From: Dermacentor variabilis
Lineage: Eukaryota > Arthropoda > Arachnida > Ixodida > Ixodidae
Assembly (NCBI RefSeq): GCF_050947875.1
Contig: NC_134568.1
Location: 267,722,702 to 267,786,701, forward strand
DNA length: 64,000 nucleotides
Direction: 5' to 3'
Made by a program: the position numbers and the translations under genes. How positions within the stretch are numbered: the first letter of the stretch is position 1; each line of letters opens with the position of its first letter. Positions 1-43,889 of this stretch are shown one piece after another. The notes under the pieces were generated by a model, which saw only the letters and a list, made by a program, of their open reading frames with translations, did not search any database and was not told the DNA's origin.

Positions 1-1713
1 TCACTTATAAGGAAAGTGTGACCATTGGGGAGAGAGGAAGTAAGGAGGAGAAGGGTAGGAAGGTCAACAAGACGATCCTCTGGTTTGCTCCTGTACACTG
101 GGGTTAAAGGAAAGAGAAATTGGGTCAGGAAAAAGGAAGAATGAGCACTGTGCACACAGCAAGACTACGGTTGGTCACTGAATCCAATGTACCTTAAACT
201 GCAGTAGCACACAAATAGCTTTCTGCATGAGCAACGGTTGTGGCCAGGGTCCAAGAATTTTTGTTTCAGAAATTGTTCAGTTGGCCATGTGCGGTCTGTA
301 AGAGATGCCTTGGACCTGGTTTTAGGGCAAGTGCACAACAGGTGTTTGATAGTTCATTCATACCCTTAAGTGTCGCACGTTGGTGTATCAGCCATTTCAA
401 GACTAAAAATAGTCTTCTTCCTCTTTCATGGTAGATAAAAGATGACATGCGCAGTTGCACGAAATTATAGCTTTTAGTAACTGAGGGGTCAGTGAATGAA
501 CATACCTCTTGAAATGGTGTGATGAAGAGCGCCACCATGCAGACAAACATACACAGACTAGATGGATGTGGTGAAAGCGACAGTGGTTTCCCTTGCCGTG
601 GCGAAACAAATGTGAACATCTTGGACATCTGCGGAAAAGATTTTCCGCCCGCTCTGGCCTTTCCATCCGCTTGCCCCTTCCCAAGTGGGAACGTAGCCCA
701 AGTGTTTGCAAGTGCCACACTTAACCATAGGCGGAAAAGCAATGTTACATCGCCATAGGAGAGGCTAGTTAAAATTTGCAACCATAACAAAAGGGTCCAA
801 GCTACATCGGCAGCAATTCTGCAACGCTTTGTCGAGGATGAAATAGCACAAAAGACTGGACGGGGAGCAAAGCGAGAAATACTAGTGCTAACTTGCAGCT
901 AAACATCACTAGGAAACCCTCCCTTTGTCCTCGAACTGGCCTGCACTCCTACTCCTCATCAACCTTGTATCGTGTGAGCAGCCGTCAGAATTTTTATTGT
1001 GCAAATGCATTGTCCCAGATATATAATGGATGATGGATGTACTTCCTGTACCCTGTGTCCTGGGTTCAATCTTCACGGCCTCCAGAAAAGTTTTTTTTTA
1101 CCATGTTGTTTAGTGGATTGTTCGAAAATACAGAATATATTAGGTGAATAAGAAATATAATCAAAATATTCATATATTTTTGTACGGCCTTACTCGTGAA
1201 TCAACAGGTGCTTCCAGTTCATCCTAAGGACATAAAAACGTGTTTTCAGTTACAAATTTTACCATCTTCAATCTCTAAGCCTGTATTTTAAATACAACCT
1301 TTTCTTCACAGGTGTTGCACAAGTTTAATTCTAATTTAATTTAATTCTTAGAAAAACACTGTAGATAGACATCCATTGTGAAGCAATGTAATTGAATATT
1401 ATGTTCACTATTGACTGGTCTTAGATTAAAAATGGAATTGAACTAATATATGTCCAAACGTTTAATGCAATTGTTCATAGGGCTTCATTGTATGCTATTT
1501 ATGCACAGTGCTCAGATAATAATCACTGTTGTGGAGAAGCTGTGTGTGTAAATAATACTATTACTATAGTGTTGGTGTATAATGTGGACTTATAATAGCA
1601 CAGTATAATATGTGCTTGCTGCTGCTTTCTCTCTTTAAGAGAGAGTAATCATATTTGTATGTTATATTAGACTTTTACTAAACTAGTTTCAATGGTGACT
1701 GTTTTTCTTGCAG
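1..1713. other. Non-coding: upstream intron of host gene 1
   Basis: No convincing coding exon is visible. Open frames here are short, lack family resemblance and overlap one another on both strands. The stretch ends in a pyrimidine-rich run and TTGCAG at 1708-1713, a good splice acceptor, so it is most likely intron of the ANKRD11/12-like gene whose earlier exons lie outside the window. About 1100-1640 is very AT-rich. No promoter is evident. Confidence 0.6.
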
Positions 1714-34596
<32,883 letters not shown>

Positions 34597-34850
34597 CAAG
34601 GCCTAGCAAGGAAGACATGCCTGATGGACTGCTGTGAAAGTGTGTGTGAAGCTGAGAACCACAAAGATGTTTTCTACACAGGGATAGTATTGATGGAACT
34701 GGGTAATTGTTGGTGTTTTAAAGCAACACGCTGGTTCACAAGACCTTACAATTTTTTAACAAACATTCAGGAAGTGCATGGTCACCAGCTAGATAGGTAC
34801 AGTTTTACAGCTGCAGTGGTATGGGAATGAAAATAAAGCCCTGGCAACAT
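34597..34850 (+). other. 3' untranslated region of host gene 1
   Basis: It follows the stop directly. AATAAA at 34832-34837 is the first good poly(A) signal. A second AATAAA lies at 35361-35366 and could give a longer 3' end. Confidence 0.6.
34832..34837 (+). terminator. Poly(A) signal AATAAA of host gene 1
   Basis: AATAAA 236 nt after the TGA, in GAAAATAAAGCC context. Confidence 0.6.
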
Positions 34851-35589
34851 GCTCTTACCTTTCCCTTGAAAAATGCAGGGTTCCACAAAATTTTGTACAG
34901 TGGTAATTAGGGCATGCTGCCAGCTCGTAAATACAATTTGCCGGGCAACTTACTATTGTCTACTAAAAGCAGAATGGTTTGATGCAGGCATTCCGCTGGT
35001 TGCCTGTTTAAAACTTGTGATATTTGTTCAGAGTCCATTGTGCCATGGTTGACCATAACCATCGGAGCCTGGTTTTAAATTTTGCGTTTGCCAGGCGTGG
35101 TAGTTTTAATGGGCAGATCCTTTTGTAACTAGATGTTGCGCTGTGGAAGTCACTGAATGTGTCAACTTGTTGCCCCTATGGGATCTTGCATGATGCTGTA
35201 GTTCAATGAAAAGGTTTCTTTAATGGACAAAAGAATATTGCTGCTGTTTTAATATCAGATATACCCATCAATGTTTCGAATGTTTACAATTGTTTATAGG
35301 CAATAGCGGCATTGACAGTGTTCATCCCCGTTTTTAGACATTTTTTTAATGGCATGTGTAAATAAACATTCTCACAGTAGTTGTCCTTTGCTTGTGGTAA
35401 ATAAAAGTGGCTGAATGCCATGCATCTGCTCATTGGTTGAGCTTATGGCTGTGAAAGGTTGGTGGCATTGGCTAACTCCTATCTCTTGCCAAACGACATA
35501 CAGCAAATGCAGGTAAAATTGCGGTGGCTGCATGCTGTAAATATCCATTATATTTTTCAGCGTTTTCTTATCCATTGCGGTAAGTTGTT
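34851..35589. other. Intergenic sequence downstream of host gene 1
   Basis: No coding signal. It holds the alternative AATAAA at 35361. Confidence 0.55.
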
Positions 35590-36810
35590 GAAGACGCGAT
35601 GTGGCACAGAGGTGCCTGGCTCTCGGTGGTGACAGGGTTCATCATGTCGCTATGTGCTGTGTACCTCAAGTTGGTCCAGGTGGGTAAAGGAGGCGGATTT
35701 GTTCTTGTACCCGGTGCCATGCAGAACGAGAAGGCCGAGGCTGCCATTTCTGGCAACTTCAAAGCCGTCAACATCAAACCTACTACAAAAATTAAGCCGG
35801 TGGTCACTAAATTATGTGAAGAGACAAGACTAGAAAAGCTAGCGTCTTCGGAGTGCCTGTCACAAGGCATGAACCTTTCCAGGTTCTTCACGGTGAAGAT
35901 GCACGTAGATGTACCATTCTACATCATCATGTCCAAACAAGACACTTTGCTGCACCTTGTAGGAAGGTTCCTTTAGCACTCCCTTTCCGTACTTCAGACG
36001 ATCCATGCTTCATCAGGAAGCCTTGGAGAGACCTTCTTGGCCATTTATGACAGATGCCTCATGGATAGCCTGCAATGAAAAGGCACTGTGAAGGTATTCA
36101 GATATGTCAATTATGTATAATTTTTTATTAATGATAATGAACGCGAAGCTCAGCTACATACTGGACAGATGATTGACGTTTTGTTTTTGCATGAAGGAAC
36201 GACAACTAACTGTTAAATTTCCAATGAATATCAAACTAAGGTTACTAGACATAAAATTGCCTTTATCTATTGACTGGGTGCTGGCAATATACCCCCAGAT
36301 CTGAGAAAAGCCGCCTACCTTGTAGCTCTTCACACTTGAAGTTAGTGAAGTGAGGAATTGCAAAACGCATGTTTGGGGGCTGCCTTGTTGTGGTCTTGCC
36401 ACCACACTATGCACAGCAGCTTTAAGAGACTTGCGTTTAGGCTGAAAATGGCTGGTTTTTTTTTTTTGACAGTTTGCTTTCTCCTGCGGCTGTCTCCCTT
36501 GGCAGACTTAAAATGACCAAAGCGAAAAAACCAATCCAAAAGAAAAAAAACTTCGCTGTCATTCTGTATGTGCATAGAGCGAGTTGTCCAAAGAAAAAGG
36601 TAGAGGGGGAGGTCAGAAATGTCCAGTGTGTGCCACTAAGTCAACAGAGAGGACACCAGCCAATGGAAGATGTAAAAAGATGCACAAGAAAATTTGTTGA
36701 ATGCTACTTCAATGCCGAGTACAAAATCCCCTTTTCGTGCAGCAGTTTCTGCATCAGCCAAACTGGCTGGTGTATCAATGACTGCCTTGGGAACATGCCT
36801 GTCTAGTTAA
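35590..36810 (+). pseudogene. Penelope-like element remnant: RT N-terminal part and GIY-YIG fragment
   Basis: 35599-35976 reads KGGGFVLVPG, GNFKAVNIKPTTKIKPVV, then SRFFTVKMHVDVPFYIIMSK and LVGRFL. These correspond to the DKG-GFV and FFxxKTHK-PFR-IxS blocks that open Penelope RTs. In a shifted frame DDPCFIRKPWRDLL continues to about 36050. After about 500 bp without recognisable domains, 36690-36806 reads EYKIPFSCSSFCISQTGWCI then NDCLGN, a decayed GIY-YIG nuclease (compare GQTGRCINDRLRE). The central palm is missing. The hydrophobic start of the first ORF resembles a signal peptide but is part of the element. Confidence 0.65.
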
Positions 36811-38254
36811 GGGGAGCGTAGGCAGCCACTTTGCAGCGCATAGCTCCTAATGTGGTTGTGAGGCATTGTTCAATTGATGCAGGATACTAGAGCGTTGTCA
36901 AGACAAGTGTGCACACAAAATATATGAGGCTTTTTAAAAACACAGGAAAAGTGACACATGCACAAGCACGCTGTTGGTGTCGCTACTCTGCAAAGAAATT
37001 GATCTCTCCTTTCATGTGTATGACTGGCATACGCATTATTGCTTTTTATGCCCTGGTAATTTGCATGCTTATTTCCTTTTCTTCTGGCACCTCGTATTGC
37101 CTTGTGCGCAAAAAAATAGGTTTTCAGTCGGCACTTTGTTCATTCCGTTTGCCTCGTTCTGCACTTGCTCTGCTTAGCCGTAATATGTACTAACCAGTCC
37201 AAATTGGTACTCTTTTGTGGCGAAGAAAATTGATTGTTGCAAAACAAAGCGCCTGGTATCGGGATTGGCCAGGCTGCAGGGTTGGAGGTACAAAAATGTG
37301 GTACCAATGTACATGTGTACTACTAGTGAAGAGCATTTCGCACCACTGTGGCGGAGTTACCACTCCAGAATCCTTCCACATTTTCGCGATCCCAGAATGG
37401 AATGGAATGGCAACAACGCTTGGAGAAATGGGAATGGAATTAAGCACGTTTGCGTCTAAGTGCTGTTTTTGTCAAAACATGCTGAAGAACCAACCAGCCC
37501 ACGTTCAAAGATTAGTAAGTCAGAGCCTAGAATTTAACAATAAAGCAGTATCTTTAGAAATGCTTGGCTGATTGCAAGCATGGCACATTTATGAGCAACG
37601 TGCCTACTACAATTCTGTCCTTGTAGGCCGAGTTGCTCTGAAGTTTGTCTCTTTTCTTCACGTAATTGCGGCTCTATGCCATTGGTATCCGTCGTGCGGA
37701 ACTATGGTGGCAGCATACTCCCCCCCTACGCCTTGTGATTTTTTTTTTTTTACCTCGGCGGCGCCTTTGCCCTGGCCACCTGCTGTCTCCCCATCCTTCA
37801 CTTCGTTTTTGCATCTGTCACCGTCAGCGACTCGGACGCATATTCAAAAGAGCGCTTCTCTAAGTTGTGATGTATATTGACACTGGTGTGATGCTTGTGT
37901 TCACTGCAATCCATACGGTCTGCATGCCGTCTCACCTCGCACTCCTCCCCCAACCCTTTTGCTATACTGTCGCCCCCCTGTTTAGACACACAGATGCCTT
38001 TGCCCGAAACTCTGTCGAGGAAGGTCTGCAGGTCAGCGTAGCGCACAGTCTTATACGATGAACTGTGCGCCCTCTCCCTCCATACAGAGAGAGAGAGAAC
38101 GAACTTTTGAAAGCATTGGTTTGGGAAGCCAGCTGAAGCAGGAGAGCCCACGTAACTGCTGCCATGGCTGCACGTCTCTGAGCCCCGACGTGACGATTTG
38201 CGCTGAAGAAAACCCACATTCGCCCCGCTAATGGTCGTCCTCGCTTTATTTTAG
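36811..38254. other. Intergenic sequence with ATTCC/GGAAT-rich patches
   Basis: 37333-37460 contains CATTTCGCACCACTG and repeated GAATGGAATGG. A related pair (CATTTCGCAACACTG, GGAATGGAATGG) lies at 39790-39865, on the far side of the hAT remnant. No gene is supported. Confidence 0.45.
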
Positions 38255-39240
38255 GACCCAAATGCTGAGGAATTCATACAAAAATGCGGAGCCATCGTTG
38301 CATCTATACGCAAGAGCACCGCCGACACGGAAGAAGTGCTGAATGTGGCCGGTCTGTATTTGGAATCTCGCAACGCGACAAGGTGGAACTTGCAGCTGTG
38401 AATGATGGAAAAGCTCGTTGCCACTTTTTCGAGTCACCCAGGCCTTACAGAAACTCTGCACACGTGCAAGAAGGCTAAACTGTTTAAATATCAACTGAGG
38501 CTGGTGACAGACTTCATTGAGCTTCTCTCCCCTGTAGAAGAAGCCACAGAGTTTCTGCAGAAAAGGCATGAGACAGCCGGCTTTTGCTTCCCGCGTTGCA
38601 AAATATTGAAGTTTCCCTTGTGGAAATCTTGAAGGCACACTTCTTTACAAAGAGGCGGCTAAAGGCCTACAGCGTAGCCTGGAGAAGTGGTTCACACGCA
38701 CGTGGACTGATTTTTTTTTTGTGCCCTCCTAGATGCACGGTTTAAGTCCTTGGTGTTCAGCTGCAACAGCCAAGCAGATGCATTCTGCGGTGCGGGGGAA
38801 GGGCCTCTTTTGTTAGGGCAGGACAGCGCCAGCACCGTCAGGAATGCAGACTCTGAAGCAGGGCTGAGCAGACTGATGCTTAAAAATGTCAGGCAACATG
38901 AAAATGCCCACCAAGACAATATGCCTGAATCTATTGCAGGGGAAATTTCTCTTTACTTTACAGAGGGAACTTGCGCATACACGGTAAGCCCTTGACATAT
39001 TGGAAAGCAAACACTAGCCGCTTTCCCTTGCTTTCCCGCCTTGCAAGGGCAGTTTTCAACGTGAATGCGATGTCAGCTGACATGGAACGTGTGCTTTCTA
39101 CAGCATCCCTGATAATGACAGCAAAGCGAAATCGGCTGTCAAGCACTTCTTTCGAGCAGCTCATGTTTGTGAAGCGCAACATACAGGTAGAAGGCAATTG
39201 TTCTATCTCACTTTTTTTTGTTTTTAGCACTAACCGTTGA
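38255..39240 (+). pseudogene. hAT-family transposase remnant (ZBED-like)
   Basis: It starts after TTTATTTTAG with NAEEFIQKCGAIVASIRKST and ATRWNLQL (stop). It then has KLFKYQLRLVTDFIELLSPV then EEATEFL, and ends with PLTYWKANTSRFPLLSRLAR, NVNAMSADMERVLSTASLIM then TAKRNRLS, the hAT dimerisation domain (W, SADMERVLSTA in place of SxxxERxFSxAG). Several stops and frame changes, and the N-terminal BED finger is not seen. It is a different family from the hAT at 26.7 kb. Confidence 0.8.
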
Positions 39241-40600
39241 AGCATCCGTCATTCACACTTCATTCATTCAAACTAAACGGTGAAGCACCCATTTAGCTCA
39301 TGACATTTTGTTGCAGAATTTCGATGAATAAAACCAAAATAAAGCTTCTTTTTGCACCTTGCACTGCTTGCGACCTTTATTGCAGCATTTAAAAATCACG
39401 AGCACACCTAAGATCGTCATCATTTTAGCATTAACACATGTAAGTTTAAACAATATTAAAATATCACAAGCCGTTAAAACATGCTGACCATGCAAATACT
39501 ATAGATAGCGGGAGAAGTGCCCCTCTGGGAATTAGTAGGGTGGTTGTACTGCACGAGATATGTCGCCAAGCTACTATCCCTCAACCTTGGTAATGTGTTT
39601 TGCATATTTTTGCAGGTCTTCACGCTTCTGATGACATCAGCTTTATGGTGCGTTCATCGGTAACACGATAAAACTACCAAAATGCTTTTCCTACATTGAG
39701 GATATTATAGGAATGGAATTAAACTGCCCGGCTATTCCCGGCGTGGGAAAGGGCTAAATGTTTTTTTCATTCCTAAGAATTGAAAGGAATGGACTTGCGG
39801 CACATTCTAATTCGCCAGAATGGAATTGGAATGGAATGGAGGCGCCCATTTCGCAACACTGATTGGCACTCCTTTCAAGTTGCTCTGGGTTTTCTTGAGA
39901 CGGACAATGTTCTGTGCAAACTGTTTGTCTTTTGGATAACAATGAAATGCACATTTTACCATCTTTCTGTGCTTTTAGAAAATTTGATATTAAAGGAAGG
40001 TGTTGCAGTGGTACAATTCAGTAGAGGCAGGCATCTAGACATTTGTAGAACTAACAAGGCTACATTTATGATGTGCAGGATAGTACAATTTAGGCCGCAC
40101 TAGTAATAACATGGTGCCTGATAATGGGCACCCAATGGCTGCTCGCAATGAGTGAACTACTGCAGGAAGCCAAATGTGAATTTTGGGAAAGCTGAAAATT
40201 AGTCTTGCTAAACGGAGCAGCAACTAGAGAGCCTGTATCTGCTGTTTTTTTTTTTTTTATAGCAAATTTTGTATGTTCATGTATGAACCCTTTTCCACAG
40301 CTTTAGAAAATTTGGGGCTGCAGTTGCAGCCACTGTGCAGCATATGTATGCAGACAAAACATTCTTGTTCTTGTTCCCTCGTGAAATGGCGCAACCCACT
40401 CCGGGGGGGTTGGCCATGAATCGGGCGGTGAACGAACTGTTATTTTTTTTTCTTCGCATAAACTAGGTTGAAATGAAATAAGTATCTTTCAATTGGGATT
40501 TAAAGTGTCTACTGTTACAGGTATGAATAATCAGTCATCTAGATATTTTGCGAACATATAAGCATTTAGAAGAATTCTAACATGCAATTCGTTTTGTCTC
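39241..40600. other. Intergenic sequence
   Basis: No gene. The GGAATGG-rich patch is at 39710-39850. Poly-T near 40244 and 40442. Confidence 0.5.
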
Positions 40601-42096
40601 ATGCAGAAAGATGCAGAGGGCTTAACAAACGTTCCTGTGGCTATAACCCAGTATGGTAGCCCCAAAGGAAAGGGTTACAGGAAGAATCAAATTCAAGCCG
40701 AGCTTTTGTAAGGGTTCTTCTAAAAAGCTTTTCCGTTGAATAATGAAATGGGGGTATGTCAAAAAGAAGTGTTTCAGAGATTCACTCTCATTGCATAAAG
40801 GGCACAAGGGTGATATAGCCAGACCATATCTGTGGAGGGAAAAGTTCAGTGGGGGACTTTGCACCGTAGTCTTGTAATCGTTTCTTCAATTTTTCTAGAG
40901 GATTACCATTTGTTGTTCCAAGGAAAACTGAGATGCGGGAAATCAGGTGCTGTCAATGATGACTGCGCGAATTTATTTGTAGTAGTATATTTTCTGAATC
41001 GCGCCACAGTGATGAAAGCCGACGAAGGTGAAATGGAATCATGGGATGCTACTGCGAGTGTATGTGCATATTCGTTTAAGGCTAGACCTTTGTGTCCTGG
41101 CACCCACACTAAACGAACGAGACGTATGTGTCTTTGGAGGAGAGAATAGAATGTTTTTAATGAATCTGACAATTTGGGTGTGGTTACTGAAGAACAGATA
41201 GACAGGCAATCCGTTATTATTATGGCTGATGACATAGATGGTGGTAACTTGCGTAAAGCTAAGACAATTGCCAATAATTCTGCCTGAAAGATAGGTGTGA
41301 AGTCAGGTAGCCAAATCGAAAAAGACCAATTTAGATGTGGTGATACAATGCCCACACCTGCTTTTTCTTCACAGACGGCAGCATCAGCTGCTATAATGGT
41401 CTTCGTATCCAGATGTGCTAGGTGGTCTTACAGAACACTATTCAGATATTGATAGGGAAGATGTTTAGCATTATTTGGAAAAATATCTTTCAAATTCAAT
41501 TTCAGCATCTGGAACTGAGGAATTTAGTAAGACCACCTCACATAGTTTAATAAGGGTCCAATAGTTTTTGAGCAAAAGCAACTTGAGGGCAATGTGAGCG
41601 ATACCACTGATAGTTAAAAAAATAAGGCCGGTTTAACGAAAACACTGTGATCTCCTCTGTGGTGATGCCTATATCTTTAGAAAACTTTGTACTGTTAGGA
41701 TATGAAATCGCATGAGAAGAGAAGGCAGGCGTGCTTCTTGATATAAGATATTGTTAGCGACAAATTTAGGAAGCCCAAGACATAAATGTAACGCCTCTTG
41801 TTCTAATAGAATCAGAGGCTGAATTTTGTATGCAGGCCCACCAGAAAACAAAACACAGCCAAACTCTATTAGCGGGTGAACATACATGCAATAGATCATA
41901 ATGAGAACATGCCAACGCAACCCTGATCGATTGCTGCTGAGTCTACGCAGCATTCTTACTGCGCATGCTCCCTTTGAGGTAATAGGCTCTACACGTTGAC
42001 TCCAGTTAAGCTTTTCGTTGTATATTTCCAAAATATTTAAGTGAATTCACCTGTGGGATACTGTCTTGTCGATAAAGAACTGAAATTTGCACAGGA
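40600..42096 (-). pseudogene. LINE with RNase H domain, 3' part (minus)
   Basis: Minus-strand frames in order: VNSLKYFG (42020-42060), LNWSQRVEPITSKGACAVRM then LRRLSS (RT C-terminus, 41669-42031), FQAELLAIVLALRKL, IIITDCLSICSS, HIRLVRLVWVPGHKGLALNE (RNase H, 40903-41355), and a C-terminal zinc knuckle-like region CPLCNESESLKHFF (40622-40864). An RNase H after the RT points to the I-group of LINEs. The RNase H catalytic Asp in ITD and the WVPGHKG motif are readable. Frames are broken. The RT part continues in frame beyond the Penelope insertion at 43539. Confidence 0.8.
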
Positions 42097-42111
42097 AAGC
42101 TTTCAGGGAAA
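42097..42111. repeat. 15-bp direct repeat, left of the Penelope foldback
   Basis: AAGCTTTCAGGGAAA, identical to 43524-43538: a target-site duplication. Collapsing the two copies restores the LINE frame (AVLVFPES then FPVQISVLYRQ on the minus strand). Confidence 0.85.
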
Positions 42112-42150
42112 TGAGGATAGCAATAGGGGCTTGTTGGTACGGCATATCTT

Positions 42151-42815
42151 ATTTTGTTATAGCGCAAGCTTGACACGTACAACAGAAGGCACATCTAACA
42201 CACACAGCGCTACTTTCAACAACAGATTTATTTCTCGTTCTCGTCGCTATATATACACCCTCGACCCGTCATACAGCACATGTAAAATTTTTGGAAAAAT
42301 AAACAAAAAATATAAACTGGGAACCACACGTAGGCAGTTTCTTGACTCACATGTTCACAGACATGCACACGTTCAACGCGAACAAAGATAATTCAGCTCT
42401 TTTGAAGATAATGAAATGGAAGGTTTACTGACGCATGCGTCGCCGAATGTTGATATGTGTCTGGCTTCTATTATCAAGCGCGCCATTTCACACCTGCTTC
42501 TACTCATGATGACTGTTTCTTTAAATCTATGTTTGCACTTGCATCTCTGGCAATGGATGCCAAGAAAGCCGTCAGCGGCCACGTTGTTAACTTTGTTACT
42601 GTGTTCTCGTAGCCTGTCATTTATGCATCTGCCTGTTTGACCGATGTAGGATCGTCCACACCCGAGAAGAATACGGTATACCACACCGGCGATGCAATCA
42701 ATTAATTTGTTTTTATGTTCTTTTTCACATGCGCTACGTGGGATTCTTTCTGGCCTTGTTTTTTTATAGAGGCTGACCAATTTATTAGGTGCCGAAAATA
42801 CAATGTTGATGCCGC
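42151..42815 (-). repeat. Left arm of the 665-bp inverted repeat
   Basis: Reverse complement of 42859-43523 with few substitutions and no net length difference. It carries the minus-strand endonuclease ORF. Confidence 0.9.
42373..42780 (-). CDS. GIY-YIG endonuclease module of a Penelope-like element, left copy
   Basis: 135 residues, uninterrupted. The nuclease signature is VVYRILLGCGRSYIGQTGRC then INDRLREH: both Tyr and the downstream Arg of GIY-YIG nucleases are present. A Cys/His/Lys-rich segment follows (HCQRCKCKHRFKE), with a conserved tail (IIEARHISTFGDACVSKPS). The same frame is open upstream as SAPNKL with no start needed, so it was once fused to RT. The ATG chosen is just the first in the arm. 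The right copy differs at 10 of 135 residues. It may be non-functional alone, but no inactivating change is visible. Confidence 0.8.
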   Translation of the reverse strand: MVSLYKKTRPERIPRSACEKEHKNKLIDCIAGVVYRILLGCGRSYIGQTGRCINDRLREHSNKVNNVAADGFLGIHCQRCKCKHRFKETVIMSRSRCEMARLIIEARHISTFGDACVSKPSISLSSKELNYLCSR

Positions 42816-42858
42816 ATACACGGGTTCTCCCATAGAATAAAGAAGATTGCTGGAAGGA

Positions 42859-43523
42859 GCGGCATCAATGTTGTATTTTCGGCACCTAATAAATTGGTCA
42901 GCCTCTGTAAAAACACAAGGCCAGAAAGAATCTCGCGTAGCGCATGCGAAAAAGAACATAAAAACAAATTCATTGATTGCATTGCCGGTGTGGTATACCG
43001 TATTCCTCTCGGGTGTGGACGATCCTACATCGGTCAAACAGGCAGATGCATAAATGACAGGCTACGAGAACACAGTAACAAAGTTAACAATGTGGCCGCT
43101 GACGGCTTTCTTGCCATCCATTGCCAGAGACGCAAGTGCAAACCTAGATTTAAAGAAACAGTCATCATGAGTAGAAGCAGGTGTGAAATGACGCACTTGA
43201 TAATAGAAGCCAGACACATATCAACATTCGGCGACGCATGCGTCAGTAAACCTTCCATTTCATTATCTTCAAAAGAGCTGAATTATCTTTGTTCGCGTTG
43301 AACGTGTGCATGTCTGTGAACATGTGAGTCAAGAAACTGCCTACGTGTGGTTCCCAGTTCATATTTTTTGTTTATTTTTCCAAAAATTTTACACGTGCTG
43401 TATGACGGGTCGAGGGTGTATATATAGCGACGAGGACAAGAAATAAATCTGTTGTTGAAAGTAGCGCTGTGTGTGTCAAATGTGCCTTCTGTTGTCCGTG
43501 TGAAGCTTGCGCTATAACAAAAT
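42859..43523 (+). repeat. Right arm of the 665-bp inverted repeat
   Basis: Reverse complement of 42151-42815. It ends GCGCTATAACAAAAT immediately before the right 15-bp target duplication. Confidence 0.9.
42894..43301 (+). CDS. GIY-YIG endonuclease module of a Penelope-like element, right copy
   Basis: 135 residues, uninterrupted, 125 identical to the left copy. The signature is VVYRIPLGCGRSYIGQTGRC then INDRLREH. Here the Pro of the usual YKIPL/YRIPL context is kept, while the left copy has Leu. In contrast, the Cys-rich segment (HCQRRKCKPRFKE) has lost one Cys relative to the left copy. The coding sequence ends LCSR-stop, followed by about 220 bp of 3' region ending at the target duplication. 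Confidence 0.8.
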   Translation: MVSLCKNTRPERISRSACEKEHKNKFIDCIAGVVYRIPLGCGRSYIGQTGRCINDRLREHSNKVNNVAADGFLAIHCQRRKCKPRFKETVIMSRSRCEMTHLIIEARHISTFGDACVSKPSISLSSKELNYLCSR

Positions 43524-43538
43524 AAGCTTTCAGGGAAA
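43524..43538. repeat. 15-bp direct repeat, right of the Penelope foldback
   Basis: AAGCTTTCAGGGAAA, second copy of the target-site duplication at 42097-42111. Confidence 0.85.
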
Positions 43539-43650
43539 ACTAGGACGGCACTTTTTGTGATAGGCTCTTCATTTTCTTTTTTTTTTTCCTTTGCCATGTC
43601 ATCGGCACCGAGAATTTTCACTGTGCAGTACGGTTCATTGCTATGCATTT
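43539..43650 (-). pseudogene. Continuation of the RNase H-type LINE on the other side of the Penelope insertion
   Basis: The minus-strand frame ENEEPITKSAVLVFPES runs into the target duplication and continues in phase at 42096 (FPVQISVLYRQ). The KSAVLVF segment fits the region between the catalytic motif and the KYLG motif of LINE RTs. Nothing further of the LINE is recognisable to the right. Confidence 0.55.
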
Positions 43651-43889
43651 GCAGTTATTTTGCATCTGTCATGCTTTTCGATGCCTTTGGAAAGCTCGAC
43701 AATGAGGACAGAACAGAAGCTTAATTTTGGGGTCTTATTTTCGCCCATACATTTGCACTACTAGATTTGCAATAATACATTTGCATTAGGAAAAGCCCAA
43801 TGCAAGATATCAATGCTGGTATCTTTGTCGCCGATCTAGGCGTTCACTTGCCAGTAGGAATGTTTTCTAAATGAAATAACACACTTAAA

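Larger units (their letters stand above)
42112..43523. mobile_element. Penelope-like foldback: two head-to-head GIY-YIG arms
   Basis: A 39-bp unique extension (42112-42150) is followed by arm L (42151-42815, minus), a 43-bp loop (42816-42858) and arm R (42859-43523, plus). The arms are equal in length (665 bp) and nearly identical. Each contains one 135-aa ORF for the C-terminal endonuclease of a Penelope-like element plus its 3' untranslated region. The arms start at the same codon context (GIN(I/V)VFSAPNKL), just before the endonuclease. RT is absent. Terminal sequence ATTTTGTTATAGCGC appears inverted at both outer ends. Short one-sided extensions and partial inverted copies are known for Penelope elements, but two intact endonuclease ORFs back to back are notable. 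Confidence 0.85.

Noticed and set aside
35599..35690. Apparent signal peptide at the start of a 125-aa ORF
   Set aside because: The following residues match the opening blocks of Penelope reverse transcriptases, so the hydrophobic start is a decayed element, not a secreted host protein.
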